A stretch of DNA of 64,000 bases from NCBI GenBank assembly GCA_027563935.2, contig JANVAS020000203.1, positions 4,154,001 through 4,218,000 of the forward strand. Direction: 5' to 3'. Under the pieces are notes generated by a model. It was not told where the DNA came from, did no database searches, and worked only from the letters and a program-made list of their open reading frames with translations. Position numbers and translations under genes: made by a program. Below are positions 45,001 to 56,800 of this stretch, piece by piece. Position 1 is the first letter of the stretch. Each line of letters begins with the position of its first letter. Origin of the DNA: Costus lasius (Eukaryota > Streptophyta > Magnoliopsida > Zingiberales > Costaceae).

Positions 45001-45955
45001 CGTTTCCAACTCGTAGGTCTACCTCATGCTGTCCCACCTGCCTTCTTCTCTTGAGTTCCTGCACATTTGAACAAATGTGAACTCCACATGCGGTGTCCAA
45101 CACCCATGATATAGTAGAAGAAGATAACATGACCTCAGTCACATATATACCTGAGCCAGAAGCGATGCTTCCCCTCTTATCTCCTTGGAGCGCTTTACAG
45201 TCCTTTTTCCAGTGACCCAGCTGGCCACAGTGGAAACACCTGTTGTCCTTCGACCGCTTCACCTTCTGTTTCAGGGCCTTGCTGTAATTCTTGACAGGGG
45301 CCTTGCCCTTCTTCCCCTTCTTCTTGTTCCTAGAAGGAACTATTAAGACAGAGGTTGAAGGCTTACCCTTCAGAGTTTCCTCAGTTGTCAAGAGCATATT
45401 CAACAGCTCTGCCGGCGTACAATCGATTTTGTTCATATTATAGTTAATGATGAACGCATCGAAAGAAGGCGGAAGAGACTGTAGAATTATGTCTACAGCA
45501 AGCTCCTGGTTGATGGTATGCCCCAGTTTATCTAGAGCCTCCTTGTGCCCAATCATCTTGAGCACGTGAGCTCCCACTGGGCTCCCCTCAGCCAGTTTGC
45601 TCTGAAAGAAGAGCTTCGTCAGATTATAGCGCTCAGTCCTCGCCTGTGCAGCATACAGCATTTTGAGGTTCGCTATAATCTCTATAGCTGACATATCCTC
45701 ATGCTGACGCTGCAGCGGTGGCGTCATAGACGCTAGCATCAGGCAAGCGACATCAATGCTATCATTGACGTGCTTTTCGTAGGCTTCCCGAACCGCCCTT
45801 GCGGCGTTCGGAGCGGGCTGCGGCGGTATCGCCGTCTCGAGGACATACAGTTTCCTCTCTGCCTTAAGAACAATCTTAAGGTGTCCGAACCAGTCAGAGA
45901 AGTTCGGCCCAGCAAACTTCTCCCTTTCCAGTAGGGATCGCACATTGAAGCTCAT
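42071..45955 (-). CDS. Copia C2 gag-pol polyprotein
   Basis: 1294 residues, uninterrupted, one residue longer than C1 just before the protease (SSSTISWVL). The order and catalytic residues are as in C1: CCHC knuckle, DTA protease motif, H2C2 and DDE integrase, YVDD reverse transcriptase, RNase H ending DDNLADPLTK. Compared with C1, scattered substitutions lie in non-catalytic positions (for example LGKCFQ for LRKCFQ). It is probably functional in sequence. Confidence 0.96.
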   Translation of the reverse strand: MSFNVRSLLEREKFAGPNFSDWFGHLKIVLKAERKLYVLETAIPPQPAPNAARAVREAYEKHVNDSIDVACLMLASMTPPLQRQHEDMSAIEIIANLKMLYAAQARTERYNLTKLFFQSKLAEGSPVGAHVLKMIGHKEALDKLGHTINQELAVDIILQSLPPSFDAFIINYNMNKIDCTPAELLNMLLTTEETLKGKPSTSVLIVPSRNKKKGKKGKAPVKNYSKALKQKVKRSKDNRCFHCGQLGHWKKDCKALQGDKRGSIASGSGIYVTEVMLSSSTISWVLDTACGVHICSNVQELKRRRQVGQHEVDLRVGNGARVAAVAVGDYFITLPSGIVLELNNCYFVPSITKNIISIPALVRKGFAFECKISKCVLTYDNIVYATGSINNGLYMLDMENSIQNIDNKKAKYADDSTLLWHSRLGHINEKRIKRLHNHGLLGSFSYEEIDTCKACLMGKMTKSPFLHKGQRASGLLDLIHSDVCGPFSKQARGGYQYFITFTDDFSRYGYVYLMRHKNESFDKFKEFKNEVQNQLGRNIKALRSDRGGEYLSHAFTDYLKECGIISQLTPPGTPQWNGVSERRNRTLLDMVRSMMSQATLPYSFWGFALETAAKVLNRVPSKAVSKTPYELWNGKQPSLTFIKIWGCEAYVKKLASGKLESRSDKCIFVGYPKETKGYYFFDPKENKVFVARTAIFLEKEFLLQEASGREIKLDENPEEGQSSQAQLDEPEPVDQVIEQPEAQISREPRRSGRIRRQPERYDGVYIIDNDEPLTYADAVSGPESARWLEAMRAEMDSMSDNQVWDLVDPPPGVIPIGCKWIFKKKIDMDGNVVTYKGRLVAKGFKQIYGLDYDETFSPVAMFKSIRILFAIAAYYDYEIWQMDVKTAFLNGNLDEDVYMTQPEGFTSPSDRHKICKLKKSIYGLKQASRSWNIRFDESISEFGFIKNEDDPCVYKRFSGSVITFLILYVDDILIIGNDIPELHAVKAWLGKCFQMKDLGEAAYVLGVKIYRDRSKRLLGLCQSTYIDKVLERFHLENSKRGYLPVRHGLNLSKSQCPQTQTEKDEMDNTPYASAIGSIMYAMLCTRPDVAYGLSVTSRFQSNPGLAHWIAVKNILKYLRRTKDMFLIYGGQEELSIEGYTDASFQSDQDDFRSQSGYVFSLNGGAVVWKSFKQSTVADSTTEAEYVAASEASKEAVWIRKFVRELGVVPSSVDPLVIFCDNTGAIAQAKEPRSHQKSKHIQRRFHLIREIIDRGEIKICKVHTDDNLADPLTKPLAQQKHEKHCNNMGLRFLNH

Positions 45956-47830
45956 GGTGTTCGTTGCTGCAGGAATCTACAACAAGCAAGAACAGCAAGG
46001 TCAGTATCAATGTTTAGAATCAATCCAGGACTTAAGAAAGATTCTTTTCTCACTATTTTGTCTGACTGAAAAATCCAGTAAACAGTCCGAAAGAGTAATA
46101 CTCTTTTAGTGAGATGGGATCCAGATTTCATACTTGGTCTCCGCGTCCCGCTCAGGCGAGATAAGATGCACAGAGATAACAAGCACTAATTTCTGGTAGG
46201 CTGTCCCAGCCAATCGCCAACCCGTGCGATTCCCCTTCATCTTGGCGATCCAGCAGACTGTGCCAACTGAGTTGGTACAACACAGTCTCTGATCCCAGAG
46301 ATGGCTGCCTCCATGTGCTACCATATGCGCCACATATGTAGCCAACATGGTCAAGCTGACCTGACCTACTCCCTGGACCACCACGTGCTATGCTGAGCAA
46401 CGAGAGGGGATAAATCCCAACTCTGTAACACGCAGGTGAAATCCAGCACCGTCTGAAGATAGATGGACGTGCCCACTGAGTGGGTTCAACACGGCTCCAA
46501 CGATAATCAGAAAGGTGAGGTTTCGCGTCAGAAGGCTTACGAGCTTGATATATTAGCGTTGGATTTTATCGGTCTTTTATCTTCTTAACTATCATGCAAG
46601 TCCTATGGTGATAGCAGAAGATAAACTTAAACATGCAATTCTAATTATAAGCAATAAGAAGAAAGCATGATCTTATGTGGTAAAAGCCCATGAACCCTAG
46701 TAAGACCTTAATTTACTTAAGTCTTCACTTGAGCTCCTTGGCATCTCATCTGGTCCAACCTAGGGCCCTAGCGCCAAGAGCACCTCAGGTGCGTTACCAG
46801 CTGAATGCCCCTTTGGGATGTGTGCCTTTGCTCTTGTCTAATCAAATACATTTGATCTATCTAGACAAGGTTGACTCGTAGGTCAACTACATATTATAAA
46901 TTAAGTACAATGTGATTCGCAGATCACAAATTAATTTACAATTTTAAATCCAGGCACGCAGGCCCCAGCACAGCACACAATAGGGCAACCCACATAAGAC
47001 TAAATAAACAAGCAAATGGTTCAATCAACATGTGATCCAATCATCTTGAAATTAAAAGTTTTGAAAAACCCCATGGCATCAATTTTAATTTCCTTATGAT
47101 CCCTATAACCTTACAATGGTCCATTGATGGGGATCCACTCATCCATCTAGCTAGATCCTTTGCCCTTGCATGCACCGAGTCCTAACTGACCCGAGTTGAC
47201 CTAATGGTCAACCATGCATGCCCCAAGGGCTGAACCACCCCATGAGTTTTGGCAAGCGGGTGTGACCCCGAGCCTAACTCAAGTGTGTTCAGTAGTTGTC
47301 TCAACCAGACCTCGCTACACGCCCTAGATGCAGTCAACCTATAGCCACCTTGTGCTTGCGCATAGGTGCTATTGGGTCAACCCATCTGAGCTGTCAGATG
47401 GTCTGATCAGACTTGGATCTAACCTAGTGGTGACTTCAACCCCATCAACCCATCTAAGGGTTTATTGTAGGGACACCTTAGATCTAATCATGCGCGCAAG
47501 ATGTAAGTTTGTTTTTAAAAACATCTAGTACATGCGCAAACAAACAAACAACATGCTTGATAACCCTTAGATCTAAGGGGGTCCCCTTCAAGGGGGAGCG
47601 CAAACTTCAGGGAGTCCCCTTCAAGGGGGAGCGCAAACTTCAGGGAGTCCCCTTCAAGGGGGAGCGCAAACTACATGTCATCAAATGATACATGCGCAAC
47701 CTTCATGAAGCCATGATACAAGCGCAACATTCATGAAACCAAACCAAGGTAAGCGCATCCAACATGTAAACAAAGTAGGCGCAACAAGTATGGATCACAT
47801 TAGCAAACAAAATAGCATGCAAAGAGCCAA
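45956..47830 (-). other. Copia C2 leader with hairpins and short repeats
   Basis: About 1.9 kb without a gene. It has the palindrome pair CCAACTGAGTTGG (46263-46275) and CCCACTGAGTGGG (46472-46484). Next to the primer site are tandem units containing GTCCCCTTCAAGGGGGAGCG. Confidence 0.7.
47573..47672 (-). repeat. ~33-bp tandem repeat in the C2 leader
   Basis: Three copies of CCCCTTCAAGGGGGAGCGCAAAC separated by about 33 bp, the first preceded by CTTAGATCTAAGGGGGT. Each contains the near-palindrome CCCCTT-C-AAGGGG. C3 has two such copies (59394-59460). C1 has none in its leader but a similar stretch at its LTR end. Confidence 0.8.
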
Positions 47831-47842
47831 GCTCTGATACCA
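47831..47842 (-). other. Primer-binding site of copia C2
   Basis: In sense TGGTATCAGAGC, 2 bp from the 5' LTR. Confidence 0.92.
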
Positions 47843-47844
47843 AT

Positions 47845-49550
47845 TGAAGGAACCCCAAAGATAAAGGGGGCAAAAACCCTAAGCATGGCGCTAATGAAAA
47901 ATGATGCAAGCGGAAGCAAGGGTTTTAAAATCGTTTGCATGCCAATTGTTCAACTATCAAAGATTGATAAGAACAAGATCATACCATAGCCATGTAGATG
48001 GTGCGGCTTGGAAGAAGAAAGACCGAAGGGATCTTCTCCAAAGAAATCACACACAAGGGATGAAAGCTTCCTCCTTGCGCAAGTCTTGTGCTAGCAAGAT
48101 TGGCAAGCTCTTTCAACCGTGTGTAGGAGATTAGATGAAAAGGGCTGCCTTCTTTTCGAGAGCTCTTTTTTTCTTTTCGCAAGAACCACGCCTTCTCCAA
48201 GAGCAAGCCGTTTTCTCCACGCTCAAAGAGCAAAACCGAAAGCATTAGAGAGTAATCAAGCCATGAACGCATATGCGTTTAGCTTATGGAACTTTCCATA
48301 AATGGCAACGATTAAGAGTTGGCGTTCATGGTTCATGTTTCCATGAACCAAACGCAACCTCTTCTCCCTCTTGAACCAAGCGCTCAACCCATGAGCCGGT
48401 TCAATTTCATTGGTTCAATTTCGAAACCAAATCAGCCCAGAATTAAGTCTAGACCAAATTAGACCACAAGGTCCTAGATCTGACCCTTCATCATCTGACG
48501 CTTCTGATCGCACCGATCTAGCATCATCTCTCTCGATCGAAGCTTACCGATCTAAAGCTCTAATCAATCAAACATGATCAGACCAGATCTCACTTACAAT
48601 CAGAGATTAAATCTCTTTAAACTGAACCAAAACAATTCAGTCCACACGATCTGACTTAAGGAAGCCATATCACCAAATTGTGCGACCCTGAGGGTTTCCT
48701 TTAAATGTCGGTAACGATAACTTACGTTATCACGATCAGTGAGGGGTATCTAGCAACACATCACTGTCTCCCGATATAAAGGAAAGAGTCTTCCAAGACT
48801 GCACCCAAAACACAGCACAAGTGTGACTCAATTCACAAGGCATACATGTGTCCTTTGCCACTGGATGTTCTTATTGGACAAGCATGTCAAGCTTGTAACT
48901 CCAATACGATGAGCATGATTAGATCAGATGAACATAGTCATCTGGGTATGGCCATACACTTCCTCAATCATCTCATATAGTGTGGCCCTATAGAACATCA
49001 CACTCCTTAAACAAGGAGACGGCAATCCTTTATCTATCACAAGTGCCCTAACCTGATTCAAGCTCACCATCCAAGATAGTCTATAATCATTATATCTCAA
49101 ATGATATTGAACTAGCTCAAGACAATGACAATCCTCATTTAGAAACACAAGTGATCTCAAGTCAGAGGACATGTGCCACTTGTTGCTTACAAGGATCATT
49201 CACATTGTGACAAGCAATGGAATATCCCAGTAGGGTCTGTCCAGTACATCCAATGTACCCATGAGTCTACATCTTATTCCATGCTCGAAGCATCCTATAA
49301 GATTAGCACTCATATTAGTCTCTATCATATCAAGGCTGTCTCATGTTCTCCAAGATATCTCGACTAAGGACTTATAGCCTGTCAGCCTAGCTGAACAGCT
49401 TTGAGACATTATTCAGAAGTACACTTATTACAGCAGACAAGGTAACAAGCTGAATAATAACCATGCCTTTTATAAACATAAGAGTTTATTACATGATACT
49501 ATTACAATCCCAAAGGCCTCAAACATTAGCCTTAAGGGCATACTCCAACA
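47845..49550 (-). repeat. 5' LTR of copia C2
   Basis: 1,706 bp; apart from one T fewer in a run it reads the same as the 3' LTR. It ends at CAACA before the duplicated TTTTG (49551-49555). Confidence 0.95.
48774..48780 (-). promoter_or_regulatory. Candidate TATA box in the C2 5' LTR
   Basis: In sense TTTATATCGG, at the same LTR position as in C1. Confidence 0.4.
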
Positions 49551-49555
49551 TTTTG

Positions 49556-50241
49556 TTCTTTAATTTTGTTATATGTTGATATGATAATCTGTTAAAGATT
49601 TTTAAAATAATCTGCCTGTATTTTTGAATGTATGCTATGGATGGTCGTTTGAGACTATCCACTCACTGGGCTGTGTAGCTCACCCCTCAATGTTTTCAGG
49701 TGTAGAACAGGGGCGCACTGCATGAGTTAGCATGTTATACGGATATTGTGATTCTCCATGCTGGTTGGATGTATAACTTTTGTGCTTAATTAACTGAGGC
49801 CGGATGTGGCCGAATTATATGAACTTGGGTTGCCAGTTGTGGCCAAACTATGTGTGAACTTGTGTTGCCGGTTGTGGCGGTTTTGATATTATGATTTTTG
49901 TGTCACCGCGGGCTTTGGCCTGGTTTCGGTGTTTGGTATCACTGTGAAACTTTATGGAATCGACGTTGTGATTTTCTTTTGAATTTCAGTTTGATGTGTA
50001 TTTTTGCAATCGGTTTTGATATACATGTAACTTGCATATGTCTAGTGCAAGTATTGCATGGTGGCAGGTACCTTTATGAATTGTGTTTCTTGGAGATTGT
50101 ATGTATGGATTTTTGGAAATTTTCAGATCGTGTTTCTTGAACTCGGTTTTACCTAGCATGTGAATCGATCTTGTATGACACATCCTGTTTCTTCTGTGAT
50201 TTGTGTTGCTTGTTTGGGGTTAAGATAACGGGATGTTACAG
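49556..50241 (+). repeat. Gypsy B1 LTR, second part
   Basis: The remaining 686 bp after C2, ending GGGATGTTACA at 50241. Together with the first part the LTR measures about 2,926 bp. Confidence 0.87.
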
Positions 50242-50244
50242 AAT

Positions 50245-50256
50245 GGTATCAGAGGG
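50245..50256 (+). other. Primer-binding site directly after the B1 LTR
   Basis: TGGTATCAGAGG follows the LTR end by 3 bp. A primer site belongs after a 5' LTR, yet this LTR is preceded by B1 pol and a purine tract as a 3' LTR would be. The LTR thus has internal sequence on both sides. Confidence 0.8.
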
Positions 50257-50263
50257 AATATAT

Positions 50264-51543
50264 GTCAACTAAAACTACCGGCCTGCTTAATCCTAAGCAA
50301 ATATATGTCTACACAGCGAGACTCGAGCAAGACAAGCACAATGCTTGCGCCTACTCAAAGCCTAAATCCAATAAAACCACGAAGATCCAATCCTCTACCG
50401 AGTGTAATGCTCGATATACAAAAGGACCCTATTCCCTAATCCCGGGAATAGGTACACAAATAATATATATATCAACAAGTGTTCATACAATCAACCCTAA
50501 TCGTCTAAGATAGAGTTATACCCTCAATGGCGTATGAACAATGATGGATGGTAGTGAACAGCCCCCTCTCCTCAAGTAAGCCGCCACCAAAACTCCTCCA
50601 CAAGCGCTCCTCACCAAGGTGATGAGAAGCCCAAACCCTAGGGTCGCCTCCCTAGGTAGTTGATGAAGATAACCTCCTCCTTGGACTCGCCTCTAGTCCA
50701 AGAACTCGCCAAGAACACTAAGGAACAGCAAGGTCTCGTTCCTCCAAAGTGTCGCCAATGATGAAGCTAGTGGAAGAAGGACGCCGGATGCAAGAGTTCC
50801 TCACCTCAAGGAACTCGCTTAGCCAAACGCTTCTTCTAGGTCTTCTTCCTCACCGCAAGGATGAAGAACCTTCAAGAACTTGTCGCCTCTACAAGTTCCG
50901 CCACCTCAAAAGCTTCGCCTAAGCCTTGAGCGTTTAGGGTTGGATGATTGGCGCTAACTCCTTCACGCCATATTTGAATAAGTGGATTCGGATCCACTAG
51001 TCTTCAAGTGATCCAATCCGCCAAGTGATCATAATGGATATGCGCCTAAGTGTTGGATCCAAGTGACTTAAGTTCACTTATCTTATTGGATCCTCACTTA
51101 TCCCTCTTAATGGATGTTCTCATAAGTGAGCACATGCAAGACATGTGCCACTTATTCAAACACTTAGCCATTTGCGCCAAGGGTCCAAGAAGACTAGATC
51201 AGCCCCCTTAACCCTCCGATGTGAACCTAGGTCAAGTCCACTTGCGCCCAGACCATGGTTAGGCTAACCCTGGTTAAGTTAACCATGGTTAAGCTAACCC
51301 TGGTCTGTAAAAGAACCCCGAATCCTCCAGAGTCCTCCAAAGCACCCCCAGGCCATGCCCAAGGATAGAGTATGTAGATGTACCTGCAAAAACATACTAA
51401 CACAGATGTTAGAAACCTAACTCCTCTAGTAGGCTCCCTTCAACATCAGCCTAGCTCCCCTCTAGACTCCTCCATCCCTCCCCAGAACCCCGCTGGATCC
51501 ATAGGATGGGCTGGGGTATAACCCCAGCATACCCAGGGCATCA
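50264..51543 (-). repeat. Gypsy A copy 3, 3' LTR with an internal deletion
   Basis: Sense start TGATGCCC at 51543; about 1,280 bp against about 1,640 bp expected. At the sense end, TGTCA (50264-50268) is followed by CTAAAACTACCGG instead of the 430 bp present in the plus copy (24327-24741). Either an internal deletion kept the last bases or the end is truncated and TGTCA is chance. Confidence 0.8.
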
Positions 51544-52203
51544 CAATACTCCCCCACCTGAGATGGAACTCGCCCTCGAGTCCATGTGATCCTGGTACGT
51601 TCTGGCAAGCTGCTCAAAGTGAGCTATGTCCTCAGTCTTCTCCCAAGTCGCATCCTCCTCAGGCTCCTCAGCCCACTGAATCAAAAATTCAGAACGTCGA
51701 CCTCCAGGTGAACTAGACCCATAGACTCTATGGTCTAAAATCTTTACTGGTCTCTTACCAAATTCAACTCTGCCCCTCGCAGGTTGCCTTCTCACCTGTC
51801 CCCGGTCTGGATGCCTGTCATCTCCATGATATTTCTTGAGAAGACTAGTGTGGAACGTAGGATAGAACTGTAGCCATCTAGGTAAATCAAGCCTGTAAGA
51901 AACTGGACCAACTCTCTTCAGGATCCTGAAAGGACCTTCATATCTACTTATCAAGCCTCTGTGATATGTCCTGGCTTCTGTCTTCCTCCACATTTGAGGT
52001 GTGAGTTTGAGAAGAACCAACTCTCCTACCTCAAACTCAACATGCCTCCTATCTCTGTCGGCATAGAGCTTCATCCTATCTCTAGCCTCCCTCAGAGAAT
52101 CCAGAGCTTCCTCCCACAGCTCAGTCCTATCATGCACAAAGTCAATGGCCGCCTGGCACTTCCCCCCTGCGCCCCTGTTCAAAGTATCCATGGGTGTCAA
52201 TGG
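51541..52203 (-). pseudogene. Gypsy A copy 3: integrase C-terminus and chromodomain
   Basis: The end of pol from LTPMDTLNRG through the SH3-like GPFRILKRVG region and chromodomain to GGGVL, stopping on the TGA of the LTR. It is cut at 52203 by C3; the upstream portion resumes at 61294. The phase across the two parts is consistent. No stop within this part. Confidence 0.92.
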
Positions 52204-53851
52204 TGAAGGAACCCCTAGTTCAAAGGGGGGGAGAAACCCTAAACTTGCGATTCTAACAAGCATGGCGAAAAGGGTTTCTAAACAAGATCGAATATGATAA
52301 CTATATGATCAACTTGAAGTTATGAGAACTCATACCAAAGCCATGAAGAGGGTGGCGGCTTGGAAGCAAGAGATCAAAGTAGGTCTCCTCTTCAAGTTCA
52401 CACACAAGATGAGGGGTGGCTACCCTTTAGGATCTTCCTTGTGCTAGCAAGAGATCCCAATGTCCTTGTCGTGTGTTGAGATGCGCTTGGCCGAGAGCTA
52501 CCGTCTCCAAGAATCCTCTTTCGTCCAACGAAGATGACAATTCCGTAAAACCGATTTGCGTTAAGCCTTCTCCAATCAAGTCATGGCGTTACACTTCCAT
52601 AAATGGAAGGTTTTCAAGCCATGCGCTCACTTGAAGGAAAAACCGCCCAACAAGCCTTTACACCTTGAACCATACGTTCACCCATGTGAACCGGTTCAAG
52701 TCAATTAGGTTCAACCCAATTCGGTTCATTAAACCAGCCCAAGCCATGGTCTAGATCTCTTTGAACCAAATGGTTCAAGATCTAACCGTTGATCTCTTGA
52801 TGCTCTTGATCTCTATGATCTAGCATCCAAACTCTCGATCGAAGCTTACCGATCTCAAGCCCCAATCAATCAAACATGATCAGACTAGATCTCACTTACA
52901 ATCAGAGTCTGAACTCGTTTAAACTGAGTCTAAACAGTTCAGTCCACACGATCTGACTTAAGTAAGCCATATCATCAAATTGTGCGACCCTGAGGGTTTC
53001 CTCTAAATGTCGGTAACGATAACTTACGTTATCACGATCAGTGAGGGGTATCTAGCAACACATCACTGTCTCCCGATATAAAGGAAAGAGTCTTCCAAGA
53101 CTCCACCCAAACCACAGCACAAGTGTGAATCAACTCACTTGGCATACATGTGTCCTTTGCCACTGGATGTTCTTATTGGACAAGCGGGTCAAGCTTGTAA
53201 CTCCAATATGATGAGCATGATTAGATCAGATGAACATAGTCATCTGGGTATGGCCATACACTATCTCAATCATCTCATATAGGGGGGCCCTTTAGAACAT
53301 CACACTCCTTGAACAAGGAGACGGCAATCCTATGTCTATCACTAGTGCCCTAACCTGATTCAAGCTCACCATCCAAGATAGTCTATAATCATTATCTTTC
53401 AAATGATATTGAACTACCTCAAAATAATGACAATCATCATTTAGAAACACAAGTGATCTCAAGTCAAAGGACATGTGCCACTTGCTGCTTATAAGGATCA
53501 TTCACATTGTGACAAGCAATGGAATATCCCAGTAGGGTCTGTCCAGTACATCCAATGTACCCATGAGTCTACATCTTATTCCATGCTCGAAGCATCCTAT
53601 AAGATTAGCACACATATTAGTCTCAATCATATCAAGGTTGTCTCATGTTCACCAAGATATCTCGACTAAGGACATATAGACTGTCAGCCTAGCTGAACAG
53701 CTTTGAGACATTATTCAGAAGTACACTTATTACAGCAGACAAGGTAACAACCTGAATAATAACCATGCCTTTATAAACACAACAGTTTATTACATGATAC
53801 TATTACAATCCCAAAGGCCTCAAACATTAGCCTTAAGGGCATACCCCAACA
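52204..53851 (-). repeat. 3' LTR of copia C3
   Basis: Plus-strand termini TGAAGGAACC and CCCCAACA. Terminal hairpin CCCCT/AGGGG at 52212-52228; conserved CTTGTGCTAGCAAG at 52438-52451. The same subfamily as the LTR at 1-1235. Confidence 0.95.
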
Positions 53852-53862
53852 ATCTCCCACTT
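53852..53862 (-). other. Polypurine tract of copia C3
   Basis: In sense AAGTGGGAGAT, adjacent to the 3' LTR start at 53851. Confidence 0.85.
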
Positions 53863-53871
53863 GCACTTAAT

Positions 53872-56800
53872 CTAATGGTTGAGAAATCTCAAACCCATAT
53901 TATTACAGTGCTTCTCATGCTTCTGCTGCGCCAGAGGCTTGGTAAGCGGGTCTGCCAGATTGTCATCTGTATGAACCTTGCATATTTTGATCTCGCCTCG
54001 ATCAATGATCTCCCGGATCAAGTGAAACCGTCTCTGTATGTGCTTGGACTTCTGGTGCGACCGTGGTTCCTTTGCTTGTGCTATTGCTCCAGTGTTATCA
54101 CAGAAGATAACCAAAGGATCTGCACTCGAATGAACGACACCAAGTTCTCTCACGAACTTACGAATCCAGACTGCCTCCTTGGATGCTTCCGAGGCTGCAA
54201 CATACTCGGCTTCTGTTGTGGAATCAGCAACAGTTGACTGTTTGAAACTCTTCCACACCACTGCTCCACCATTCAAGCTAAAAACATAGCCTGATTGCGA
54301 TCGGAAATCATCCTGGTCCGACTGGAACGAAGCGTCAGTATATCCCTCTATACTGAGTTCTTCCTGACCACCATATATCAAGAACATATCTTTGGTCCTC
54401 CGCAGATATTTTAAGATGTTCTTGACTGCAATCCAGTGCGCCAAACCTGGATTACTTTGGAATCGACTGGTCACGCTTAACCCGTAAGCGACGTCTGGGC
54501 GAGTACACAACATCGCATACATAATGGACCCAATAGCCGAAGCATAAGGCGTATTGTCCATTTCATCTTTCTCTGTCTGTGTTTGTGGACACTGACTCTT
54601 CGAAAGATTCAGACCATGTCTGACTGGAAGATATCCACGTTTAGAATTCTCTAAATGGAATCTCTCCAGGACCTTATCGATGTAAGTACTCTGGCACAGC
54701 CCGAGAAGCCTCTTAGATCTATCTCTGTAGATCTTCACACCTAATACATAGGCTGCTTCTCCTAAATCTTTCATCTGGAAACATTTTCCTAACCATGCTT
54801 TAACAGCATGCAGTTCAGGAATATCATTTCCAATGATCAAGATGTCATCGACGTAGAGGATTAGGAATGTAATCACGCTCCCACTAAACCTCTTATACAC
54901 ACACGGGTCATCTTCGTTCTTGATGAAACCAAACTCAGAGATTGATTCATCAAAACGAATATTCCAGCTCCTAGATGCTTGTTTAAGTCCATAAATGGAC
55001 TTCTTTAACTTGCATATTTTATGACGATCTGATGGATTAGTGAAACCTTCAGGTTGTGTCATATACACATCCTCATCCAGATTTCCATTAAGGAAAGCTG
55101 TTTTCACATCCATCTGCCAGATCTCATAATCGTAATATGCTGCTATCGCGAAAAGAATCCGAATAGACTTAAACATAGCTACAGGTGAGAAAGTTTCATC
55201 ATAATCTATCCCGTAGATTTGTTTGAAACCTTTCGCAACTAGCCTGCCTTTATAGGTAACCACGTTACCATCCATGTCAATCTTCTTCTTGAAGATCCAT
55301 TTACAGCCTATAGGGATTACTCCCGAAGGCGGATCAACCAAATCCCAGACTTGGTTATCTGACATGGAGTCCATCTCGGCTCGCATAGCTTCAAGCCATC
55401 TAGCTGACTCCGGTCCACTGACCGCATCCGCATAAGTGAGGGGTTCATCATTATCAATGATGTAGACTCCGTCATAGCGCTCAGGCTGTCGACGGATCCT
55501 TCCCGATCTTCGCGGTTCCCGTGTTATTTGAGCCTCAGGTTGTTCAATAACCTGATCTACCGGCTCAGGCTCATCCAACTGTGCTTGAGCACTTTGTCCT
55601 TCCTCTGGATTCTCATCCAGTTTTATTTCTCTCCCACTGGCCTCTTGCAGAAGAAATTCCTTCTCAAGAAATATGGCCGTCCGAGCAACAAAAACCTTGT
55701 TCTCTTTGGGATCGTAGAAATAATAACCCTTAGTTTCCTTAGGGTAACCGACAAAGATGCATTTATCAGATCTGCTCTCTAGTTTCCCAGAGGCGAGCTT
55801 TTTGACATAAGCCTCGCAACCCCAGATCCTGATAAATGTCAAGCTAGGCTGTTTCCCATACCATAACTCATATGGCGTCTTTGAAACTGCCTTGGATGGC
55901 ACTCGGTTTAGTACCTTTGCAGCTGTCTCCAGTGCAAAACCCCAAAAGGAGTATGGAAGAGTGGCCTGACTCATCATAGAACGAACCATATCAAGTAACG
56001 TTCTATTTCTCCTCTCGGACACACCATTCCATTGCGGTGTTCCTGGTGGAGTGAGCTGTGAGATAATCCCACACTCTTTCAGATAGTCAGTAAACTCTCG
56101 ACTTAGGTATTCACCACCTCGATCAGAACGAAGTGCCTTGATATTTCGGCCTAACTGATTTTGTACTTCATTTTTGAACTCTTTGAACTTGTCAAAAGAT
56201 TCACTTTTATGTCTCATTAAAAAGACATAACCATACCTACTGAAATCATCAGTAAAGGTAATGAAGTACTGATAGCCACCTCTGGCATGTTTACTAAACG
56301 GCCCACACACATCACTGTGTATAAGGTCAAGTAAACCTGAAGCCCTTTGACCTTTATTAGGAAAAGGTGACTTCATCATTTTACCCATTAAACAAGCTTT
56401 GCATGTATCAATCTCCTCATAGGAGAATGATCCCAGCAGTCCATGATCATGCAACCGCTTAATGCGCTTCTCGTTTATATGGCCTAAACGACTGTGCCAT
56501 AACAAGGTGCTGTCATCAGCATACTTGGCTTTCTTGTTATCAATGTTTTGTATAGAATGTTCCATGTCCAACATGAATAACCCATTGTTAATTGAACCAG
56601 TTGCATACACAATATTATCATAAGTCAAAATACACTTTGAAATCTTGCATTCAAAGGCAAATCCTTTCCTGACAAGAGCAGGAATGGAGATAATATTCTT
56701 GGTAATACTGGGTACAAAATAACAATTGTTTAATTCTAATACAATGCCAAATGGTAAAGTAATGAAATAGTCTCCTACAGCAACAGCAGCAACCCGTGCC

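Larger units (their letters stand above)
40344..49550 (-). mobile_element. Copia C2, complete 9.2-kb Ty1/copia element
   Basis: 9,207 bp in the B1 LTR, target duplication TTTTG at 40339-40343 and 49551-49555. LTRs are 1,707 and 1,706 bp; line-by-line reading finds only one extra T in the run near 40670 compared with 48170. It has the same plan as C1, with a gag-pol frame of 1294 codons. The U5-side ~700 bp of its LTR differ markedly from those of C1 and C3, so the three are distinct LTR subfamilies with nearly the same protein. Confidence 0.95.

Noticed and set aside
47573..47672. CRISPR-like direct repeats
   Set aside because: Tandem units without unique spacers in a plant retroelement leader; ordinary tandem duplication.
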